Positions 55,701 to 64,000 of a stretch of DNA of 64,000 nucleotides are shown here, in pieces; positions within the stretch are counted from its first letter, which is position 1, and each line of letters starts with the position of its first letter. The notes below the pieces were generated by a model that saw only the letters and a list, made by a program, of their open reading frames with translations, did no database searches and was not told the DNA's origin. The stretch is from Pyricularia pennisetigena (lineage: Eukaryota; Ascomycota; Sordariomycetes; Magnaporthales; Pyriculariaceae): assembly GCF_004337985.1 (NCBI RefSeq), contig NC_043744.1, positions 2,950,408 to 3,014,407 of the forward strand. The letters run 5' to 3'. The position numbers and the translations under genes are program-made.

Positions 55701-58668
55701 CATTGTAGCTAGAGGTAGCTACGATCAAGATCGTCCAGTCTTCACCCCATCCTTGGGGCATCTTAAAGAAATCTCGCCATTATGGGCAGACAAATGGATT
55801 GCAAGCATACGACTTGCATCCGGCCTCAAAGCCTCGCGGCATATACAGATGACGGTCTAGATCAAAAAGTCAACTATATCCGCTAAACGAGATGGTTGTC
55901 AACCCGCACTGTCCAGCATCTCTTTCAGCATTCGGCTCTCATATCGAAAAAAAAAAAACGCTCATTTCAATCATGGCGGCGTTGCTGCTTCCATCAACCC
56001 TGCAGCCACACTCGAGCAGCCCCTCCTGGATCCTTCAAGAACAACCATGCGAACCCAAAGTCTCTGATTGATATCCGATCATGCTCACGCACGTCGATTT
56101 TGCGATATGTTGCTGAATTTGGCGCCCGTGTCGCAAAAAACGGCGCTGAACTGGCGCACTGCGACGTTCCACGGACTGCTGCGCGTTTTAGTAAATCGCA
56201 GATCGGGGCTTATGGATGGATTTGACCCTGTTTCGACGACATGATCTCAACTGGCTCGATAAGGAGCCCAACATTTGCAACCCCCGGCAAAATCCGTGAG
56301 AGAATATTGTCTATCACCACGCCAAATCGGTCTTAAGATACAGGGCTCAACGGGCCTGACAACCTATCACCCGCCATACTCCCCATGCAAGGGGGTTGAC
56401 TGCGGTAAAACCACAAGGCTGCAGCGGTGGCCACCTTGCCTGTTTCTCAAGACTATTGTTTGTTATACTGGCTCAGCCCCAGGCCGCGTCATAGGAAAAG
56501 CCCATTTGTTGGTCGAAAAGTCTATCCAGCTGCGAGGACAACGCAACCCCGGCGTCATACCCCTCTGCTGGCCCTTGGATTTCAGCACCAGCATGTCAGG
56601 CGCCTTGCACGCGACGCCAATATGCAAGATACCCGGATCGGAACAGCAGTCCTGAGGCGCCGGAGAGGGGGATTAGCGTGCTGAACAGAACCATAATTCG
56701 AGCAAGGAATCGCTTTTTCCGAACAACTCCAATCGGCGTGTTCCCCATTGACGACAAAGCTCTCCTTCAACTGAGCTTCGACTTTGTCCGATTCACCAAC
56801 ATAAGATCAAGCAAATCCCCTTTGAAGCCTACGTACCTACACAGAAGGAACAAAACGTTACACCCATAATGCTGGCTTTTTTTATTTTTATTTTATTTAT
56901 CAGTGCCAATGCACGCTCGTTCCTTTGTTGAATGAGGGTAAAGTTATGCCGGTAGTTACCAGCATATAAAACTCCATGAGCAAAAGCGCGGGTCAGATCC
57001 AACTTTGGATCGTACAGCATCTTGCCAAAGACCATCTTTGCGCTCTCATTGTCAACTTTTGCCCATAGCACCATGTCACTGGTGCCGAGCATACCCGAAA
57101 CCAACGACCTTGGGTGTCGTCACACGGCTCTGTGACAGCCTCAGGCGGCCGTAAGAAGGCGCCACATACCTTGGAGCACTTATCCTGACCGCCAAATCCG
57201 AGACCATGTGGTTGCGGGGCGATTTTGTGTGGTTTAGATCATCAAACCTTACCGACGGCCAACGGAAGCATGATTGCACACGTTGTGCTGAGTCCTGCGG
57301 TGACTTGGAAAATCTCAGCCGCCGCTGTCGATTGATGCCAATCAGCCAATGCCATTTATCTCGGTACTTGATAGCTTTTATTCAACGGTCTCCTTTCGAT
57401 GTTAGCAGGAACATACACGTTTGACTTGAAGCGTTGTTATCAAGTCTGCCAAAGTCGCAGAAATGATGTTTCTTTTCCTTCAAGCTGGATTCTGCTGTTT
57501 CTGATCGTCATATTGCAGTTTCCTACAGCGCACCACAGGAACACCCTCAAAGTTCATGGAGCGACAACTGTCTTTGGACCAAAATGGCTTGAGCAAGAAT
57601 GGAGAATGGAGCCGGTCCTAATGCCCGCCTTTTTGAGTGGCATTGTCAAACAGGTGATAACATGTGGTTCTGGGGTTGAATCGCATCGGCCAGGAAGCTC
57701 CCGGAATGGACTTTGTTTTGTGTTTTCGGATCGCCCAGAAACAAAGACCGAAACCGGCCCGCCCTCTGCGACGTGTTTGTCTTGCCCATAGGCACAGAGA
57801 AGGGTGATTTGGGTGCAATAAGCCTGGCTTGCCCTCATACTTCCTGATGGCTACATTTTGAAGCCAGCTCTTGTCGAATGCCAAGACGTCCTCCTTGCCA
57901 GCACGGCTTGACCTCTTGTCATCTTGTACGTCAGCTGATGGACCGATCCGTTCAAGTTGAGGTTGTTTACGGGGCTATCCGACTTGAGGCCTGCTGCAAA
58001 AGGTCTTCATCGGCCTCTGGACCGATCTCTTGCGCGCATGAGAGCCTTGTCCTCAGCCTAGGGAAGAACGTCCAGGATGTGTCCACAATTGACGAATCAG
58101 GGAGATCGGCCACAAACCACAGCAGTTCCATTGTGGTTCCTGCTCTCAAGCTACCGCAATCACGAAGGTGAGCCAAGAAGACTCGAGATATATGAACAGT
58201 GGGATACAACTCCCGGTAAAACTGATCGTCGGTTCCCCTTCTCATTTGTCTAATACACTAGCCATCCCATTCGTTAACAATATCATACAAGCTCTACACA
58301 TAAGAAGCAACAGTTAAGCGAGAAAGAACGAAGGAAAAGAAAGAAGACTTTTTGAAATTAGAGATATTACATATGAAACAAGGGAAAGTAATGAGTGATC
58401 TGGCATGGCCAAGGATGCACAGAAAAAGATCATAAGCAAAAGATGGAGCGCAAGCGGTCCTGCAAGTATCATCCAGGAACGCGCCCAAGCGTCCCTGGCA
58501 AAATGAGTTCCAGGAAATGGGACTAAGAAAGGAAAGAAGGAAATGAAGAGAAAAAGAAAGAAAGAAAGAAAAGGAATAAAGAGGAGGCTTGCTCGAAAAG
58601 TTCATCTAATGAAAAGAAAAAGAAGGGAATCATACGCCATTATGCTCAGGAACAACTTTCTCGCCAGG
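52743..58668. other. Gene-poor 5.9 kb region
   Basis: No convincing gene, transposon terminal repeat or known domain was found on either strand. Short ORFs of 60-130 codons occur throughout and have random-looking composition. The region after 52742 is promoter for the surface protein. The end (about 58300-58668) is purine-rich, with AAAG/GAAA repeats at 58503-58600, and is probably NTA1 3' UTR or flank. It could hold decayed mobile elements, but no repeat partner is visible. Confidence 0.45.
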
Positions 58669-61011
58669 TTACAACGCGGTTCCAATACTAAAGGTTATGG
58701 TGACGGAGCGTGGAGGCGAATGCGAAGGCTGCTGGTCTCGAAGATGCACCACGACCGTGTCCTTGTCGCGACTCTCGACTTCGATCGATATCAACGGCTC
58801 CGACAGTCCGCTATCCCTACGCTGATATTCTGGTTTGATGTGCCGCGCCAGCACGAGCGGCATCTCGCTCACAATGGCCGATATCGACTCTGGAGCCAGT
58901 ATGGCCGTCAGGGGCGACTGTGCCTCTATCTGCGCCACACCTTGGGCATCTCGCGAGTGCTCCTCCGGCAGACGGACATCCTCGGGCGCAGAAGCAGGCG
59001 AAATCGGCAACGGTATCGTGAACTCGTTCTTCACCGGCGACGACATGAACGTGTTCTTTACCGGGGACAGTCTTTCCTGGGGTCGCAGCGGCAATGGCTT
59101 GTCGCCTTCGAGAGGAGGGGGCAGCGGCAGTGGCTTGAGGTCCAGAGGCGATTGAGAGCGCAGCGGTGATTGGGAGCGCAACGGTGATTGGGAGCGCAAC
59201 GGTGATTGGGATCGCGACCGCGACACCGCAGAGGCATCTGGAAGCGGCCACTCGGGCTCTTCTGGCGTGTGCAGAGCCGTCGTGCTGAATAATAGCCGGT
59301 CCACCTGAGCTGCCGCCGCGAGGTACTCTTGATCGGGAAACTCGCCAGTGGGTGGCGGTGTGTCGAGGTCGTGTGGCGGCGCTGCTGGTAAATCGCCAAA
59401 GTCTGATGAACGCGGGTTCTTCACCGGAGTTGCTGGTGATGTCGCCGTCGATATCGTCAGTCGCGGTCGTGCTGGAAACAATATGGGACTGTCAGCGCGC
59501 GGCAAGTCGATGAGCGACTCGGCTGGCTCGCTTGGAGCCGGCTCCTTTCCATCGATTTCCATCGCCCAGTCGGCTATTTCGTCATTAGTCGGCTTCTCAA
59601 GTGGCTCGGCCGATTTTTCCGACCCCGGCCCTTCCTGCTTAGCGGCTCCTTCGGCTTCTTCAACCTCCTCGGGAACCTCGGGCACACAAGCATACAGGGC
59701 GCATTCGACTGGGGCCACCTGCACTGGTGCCGAGGGTCGATAGCTGACGGGATCGATGATCTTGTTCAGGTCCAAGAAGTTGTCCAGGTCGTTGTCGGCG
59801 GGGGAGCGCGAGTCGCCGGCCTGTACCTCGGCGTCGGTCGTGTTACCGTCCCACTCACCCTCGGCCGTTTCTCTACCCGGCCGGCTGACCAACTTCGCGA
59901 ATGGGCCGTTGTCGGTGTCGACTACGAGGAGGTGCTTAGTACCCCGGCCGAGGACGCCGTAGACGTTCACTTCGCCGTTTTGAATGCCCATTACGGTGCT
60001 CGTGCCGGCATACAGAGCGTCCCGCTCGATACCGCAACGGTTGGCGAATATGAGAATAATCTCTTCCTCTGTCTCGGCGCGGATCAGGGGCTCCATGCGC
60101 TTGGCCCAGTACTCAAGCGTCTCCATGTCGGGCTCGTATGGCTTGCTGCAAAAGGCAGCACGGCCCTCGAGAGTGCTCCAAGCCATGGAAATGATGACGA
60201 CATTGGCATGCGACTCGAGGATGTGGAATGCGAACTCGAACTGATGCCATGGCGCTTCGAATTTATAGGGGCTTTTGCGATTTATGTCAGCAAAGCTTCT
60301 CAAGTTTTTTTTTCTGTGTGTGGCAGATCTGATTCGGGCAAGGTAGGTAAGTGCCCAACGCAGTTCTTACTTGATGTCCATGCCTGCAGAAAAATGGATG
60401 TTAGTGAGGCCTGCGCCTTGCGGCTTCAGTTTTTCGAGGTGAGTTCCAGATGGACTGCTTGCTTACAGATCCCCATGGCCGTCTGCCCGAGGCCATCTAC
60501 TTCACCCTGAAAGAAGCCTCCGGTTCCCTCTGAGCACCACGTTTCATCGGTGTAATAGAGATGCTGCTTCCTGTAGTTGGCCAGGGTCTCGCCCTCCTCA
60601 TTAACCAAAAGCAGCGAGTTAAAGTACTGCGACGTGGGCGTCCAGTCGGTGGTGCTGTTGACTATCTCAGGGTAGCCCACAGCGACCTTGCAATCGTACT
60701 TGAGCGCCGTGGTCCTAGCCCATAGTGCTGATATACCTGAGCCTTTTGGTTCAAGGAAAGGTTTGATCTCCTGAAGCGACTTGAAATTGTAGCCTGTAAT
60801 AATTAGCTGTTAGCTGCTAGTCCAGGGGTGAAGTGCCGCGCAGGGAGTGGACGGAATTTTTCGCACCACTAAAGGCCATTTCGGGAAGCACCAGTAGGTC
60901 AAGGTCTTCGAGGTCACGGGGATCCGCGCGGTTGAGAACCGAGTCGGCACGGTTGAGGTTGTTGTCGACATCGCCAACCTGTGGCGCAAATTGAAGACAG
61001 CCGATCCTCAT
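58669..61011 (-). CDS. NTA1: Protein N-terminal amidase (NTA1-type) with long C-terminal tail
   Basis: Four exons, 61011-60867, 60793-60467, 60383-60371 and 60271-58669, give 695 aa in phase. The nitrilase-fold catalytic triad is visible: Glu44 in LPEMAFSG, Lys124 in YRKQHLY, and Cys158 in GICMDINPYKFEAPW. Other family signatures are MRIGCLQFAPQVGDV and FANRCGIERDALYAGTSTVM. Such enzymes deamidate N-terminal Asn and Gln to feed the N-degron pathway. The third exon is a 13-nt microexon, and the codon of Cys158 is split between exons 2 and 3. The catalytic domain ends near residue 340; the rest is a disordered, Ser/Pro/Glu-rich tail with SQSPLR tandem repeats, much longer than in yeast Nta1 (about 457 aa). 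The tail's role is unknown. Confidence 0.92.
59150..59221 (-). repeat. 18-bp tandem repeat encoding SQSPLR in NTA1
   Basis: About four copies of an 18-nt unit (consensus plus strand GATTGGGAGCGCAACGGT) lie head to tail. Units two and three are identical, so the array is young. On the coding strand it gives four RSQSPL units, each holding a Ser-Pro site. Confidence 0.9.
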
Positions 61012-63710
61012 TGTAGTTGATTTTCTGGTTGTTGCTCGGTGAGAGCCTAGACCCGTGGGCGACGATAAACTGACTTGCAGCAGCAGCGCAGTGGATGAAT
61101 GAATGATCCACAAGGTGTCCCCTCCAAAATGCCAAAAGGTTGCTTTTGCGCAAAAGAGGAATGGAGGGGATCGAGTCTCAAAGGGCTTCCCTGGCTGGCC
61201 GGGTCAACACTTCAAGCCAAGTTGCCGAAAAGAGTTGGGCGTGTCCTCGATTCAAATACGAGAGGCAGCGAACGATGGTGTTTGATGTTTCAAATCCCAA
61301 AGTTTGTTATTTTGATTTAACCCCCGATGATACCCCGGAAAAGACTCTAGCAACAAAACGAAACGAACGAACGGAACCCGCTCACAGGGTCCCACCCAGA
61401 GCGAAACAATCTCCAAAAAAAAATTGGTGAGTGCTGCGGTTTAGAGATCTGATGCTAAAATTATCGCGTGCGACGCATCTTGGATGGCATAGGCTTCTGC
61501 GTAGTGCCTACTATCATGGGGGGAAAATATCTCGATATAGAAACAAAGAGTACTTTGGGGTTTGAAGGATTCGGTTGCACCGATCAAAACTAGATCTAGA
61601 AAGTCGAAAATAGAAAACAGCCTCCCGGTTTTCGATGCAGAAGATGTGAGGTGGGTGGTGCGTGTGGTACCGACTTGATGGATGATGGATTCCTCGAGGA
61701 TGCGCCGCTAACCGGATTTTTTGCACACCCAACCTTACCTAAACATAGCAAGCGCGCTTCAAAATCCCACCGACTCCGCAATTGGATGTTCATTCCCCAA
61801 GCCCAAAAGACTCCTCCCCCCACTCGTCCGAGCACGGACCCTGAGCGCTAGCTATGAGCACGGGCACCGCTAAGGTAACGACGTCGTAGCAAGTAAACCC
61901 TTTCTCCAACCCGGATGCTCCCGTCAGTCGTTTTTGCCATGGATTTCCTTGGTTTCAGGGTCGCAAAGACGGTGAGCCATGGATGCCAAAAGTCCACTTA
62001 TCTCGAGCTATTAAGCTACTACTACTGCGAATTAATGGTGAAATTCGGCATTTATTCTGCACAAAAGTTTGATTCCGATGCTACTTCGTGAATAAATCGT
62101 GCAAACTCTCCATCAGCGCGCTCTTGCAGTCAGCGCAATCCATAAAGGTTTTTTTTTTTTTTTTCTTTCGCGTCGCGCGTCGCTTTCAAGTGGGGTGTTG
62201 CATCCTGCTCTGTATTTCAATGTCTTGATTGAGCCATACATACATATACAAATAAGGCAAGGGGGGATAAAAATGCCGAAGAGCCAAGAGGACGGACTTA
62301 CTTGCTGACCGGCTTACTGGCTGGCCTTTTTCGCTTTGCTTCTTGTGCAGGAAGTGATCAGAGATCTCGGGCAGCACGTTTTTTCGCCTGCCCCTTGGGT
62401 CAATCAGGGCTGGGCGGACCACTTACGTTCCTTGGTTAGCCGCTTCTGGGCAGAGGCCGAGGCGGGGTGACGTGACTACGACAGGTGACAAGGTGGCTGG
62501 ATGGACAGGCAGGGATGCCACGTTCCTACGGCGTATGTACAGTACAGTACCTACTTTGATGGCCGGGCCGCGATGGCAGCTAATACCTAGACATCCTTCC
62601 TGGGCAATTTTAGGGGCTCTTTAGCAGATAGCTTGGGCTACGGCGGTAGGGCTCTTTTATCGGCTGACATCAATGCGCATTAATGAGGCGAGTTACCTTG
62701 TCCGTCTCTTGGGATGGCATCGTCCGTAGGAGCGTGATTCATTGAGCCTTTCAGTCTTGCGAATATCTATTCCATGAGTCAGTCATACCTGGTTTGGCGC
62801 CATGGTCAACGCGATTGATCTCAACCAGTCAATCCATGATAAACTAACTGAACCTCATAGATGCTGGCAAAGACGCTTTTGTTCCCAGAATAGCGCGCAA
62901 GCAACACACAACCACACACGGCGGCTATCTCGAAATAGGCAGTCCGTTGATCAACTTGACAAGCGCCGACCTGCCACGAGATGTTTGACAACTCTCACTG
63001 ACCAAGCTAGTATACAGACGATTATGCAACCCAGGCAGCAAACAATTAGACCAGATCTAGACCAAATCCCAAAGACTCTGTAACCCCACACTTCGGGTAA
63101 GATATGACTATCTTTCACTTAGGCAAAGAGCAGGCCAAGACCGGTCTAAAGTCAATATTGCCTTGACCAGACCGCATGTGGCAAATTGCCGCTGAGTTGC
63201 AGTGACGGGCCGAGGGGCAAGAACTGGTTGGAAATAGAGCGCCCGCAGTCTATGGCACAATGGTGTGATTTGTGCATGAAAGATCTGAAGGGAAGGATGA
63301 AGGATCAATGAGATGGTGTGCTGCATTCCTTCTCCGCTGCCTATGCCAATCGAATGCTCCAAGAATGGGGCGGATGTTTTGCCGTGGTGGTCGCACGGGA
63401 TGTGACAGCCTTGAGAGTTTTCTGGCGGCGGCTAGTGTAAACACTCTGTTGGTCGGGGTTTTGTTTCTGTCGTATTTTCTTGCTTTTTGGTTACAGCAAG
63501 AGGTCAGCACAAAATACCAATCTAACCACTGATTTTCCAGCTCAGAGAAAAGAGTGTACTCGCACTTTGGCAGCACCATCACATGTCGACAGCCATAGGG
63601 AGCAACAGGATCATGACAGACCTGGTCCTCTACTACCTCGCACCAAGCCTCAACACATACCAAAAGTGCCTGTGCGCCAGCAATGCTTCTGACGTATAAG
63701 CGAAAGATAA

Positions 63711-63742
<32 letters not shown>
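61012..63742. other. Gene-poor 3' part of the window
   Basis: No gene was recognised. It begins with the NTA1 promoter. Homopolymers (T run about 62149-62164; A run 63712-63741), a TACAGTACAGTACCTAC motif near 62536-62551 and AT-rich spots occur. Confidence 0.45.
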
Positions 63743-63753
63743 NNNNNNNNNNN
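63743..63753. other. Assembly gap (11 N)
   Basis: Eleven N bases follow a 30-nt A run and one C, and precede another A run. The gap probably reflects an unresolved homopolymer. ORFs crossing it are meaningless. Confidence 0.95.
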
Positions 63754-64000
63754 AAAAAAACCACATTCCGCCAAGCCTCAACACACACATGCCAGTAGCC
63801 GCCGGGATGAGTTTATCGTCTTACCGTCCGTGCCGAAAACACCCCCCATCCCGTGACGGGATCGTCAGCACTTTAGAAGCCGACCAGGGATTTGAGTGGT
63901 TACTACTTATCGTGTGCATATCGATATTCATCCTTCGAATCCGCCGCCTTGCCTTTTTGGGCAGAGAACAGCCGCTGAGTATGTCCAGATGTGAGATAGA
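63754..64000. other. Sequence after the gap, no gene recognised
   Basis: Short flank with no coding signal. It may be the edge of a feature beyond the window. Confidence 0.4.

Noticed and set aside
57399..57791. 130-codon plus-strand ORF with a hydrophobic patch
   Set aside because: No ATG-proximal features, no family resemblance, and overlapping antisense ORFs of equal quality.
63250..63774. 174-codon minus-strand ORF
   Set aside because: It spans the N gap and a poly(A) tract, so the reading frame is not real.
1..64000. tRNA, 5S rRNA, U6 snRNA and CRISPR-like arrays
   Set aside because: Read for typical A/B-box, GTTCGA loop and 5S core strings and for spaced repeats; none found by eye. 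A covariance-model scan was not possible.

Overview
The window is nuclear DNA of a filamentous ascomycete, almost certainly a Sordariomycete and plausibly Magnaporthales. Genes carry many short introns (about 45-240 nt) with GT-AG borders and CTRAC-like branch sites. Intergenic spaces are long and hold homopolymers and microsatellites. The gene set includes an Egh16/MAS-type appressorium-associated secreted protein, a GNA-2-type G-alpha subunit and a type II membrane GH3 beta-glucosidase. No bacterial operons, rRNA or tRNA genes, or intact transposons were seen.

Layout. 0-10 kb: a DUF2415/WD-like protein (+), an L-2-hydroxyglutarate dehydrogenase-type FAD enzyme (-), histidinol-phosphate aminotransferase HIS5 (-), an unexplained AT-rich ORF, and a secreted GDSL/CE16-type esterase (+). 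10-24 kb: a glutamine-rich SSXT/SS18-like coactivator (+) with a coding-like stretch beyond its TAG, a TBC-domain Rab-GAP (+), and a reticulon-like ER-shaping protein (+). 25-31 kb: a compact translation-linked block, with a DUF2462/UPF0390 small basic protein (-) divergent from a mitochondrial PPR protein (+), and mitoribosomal bS18m (-) divergent from the U3 snoRNP protein IMP3 (+). 32-46 kb: the Egh16-like protein (-), a gene-poor 5 kb, a peroxisomal 4-coumarate-CoA-ligase-like enzyme ending in SKL (+), a weak two-exon candidate (-), and the G-alpha gene (+). 47-64 kb: the GH3 beta-glucosidase (+), a Cys-rich single-pass surface protein (-), about 5.9 kb with no recognisable gene, an NTA1-type N-terminal amidase with a long disordered tail (-), then gene-poor sequence with an 11-base N gap.

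Most gene models here were rebuilt by joining exons by hand. Each joined reading frame was checked for phase and for a total length divisible by three. Functions rest on recognised motifs and family memory, not on searches. The genes do not form one pathway. The only functional grouping is the translation/ribosome block at 25-31 kb.

The observations most worth a second look are the coding-like 88 codons after the SSXT gene's stop codon, a 13-nt microexon that completes the split catalytic Cys codon in NTA1, a GC-AG intron in the G-alpha gene, an in-frame TGA in the 5' part of the beta-glucosidase gene, and a final intron in the CoA ligase that separates the core enzyme from both its catalytic Lys motif and its peroxisomal signal.
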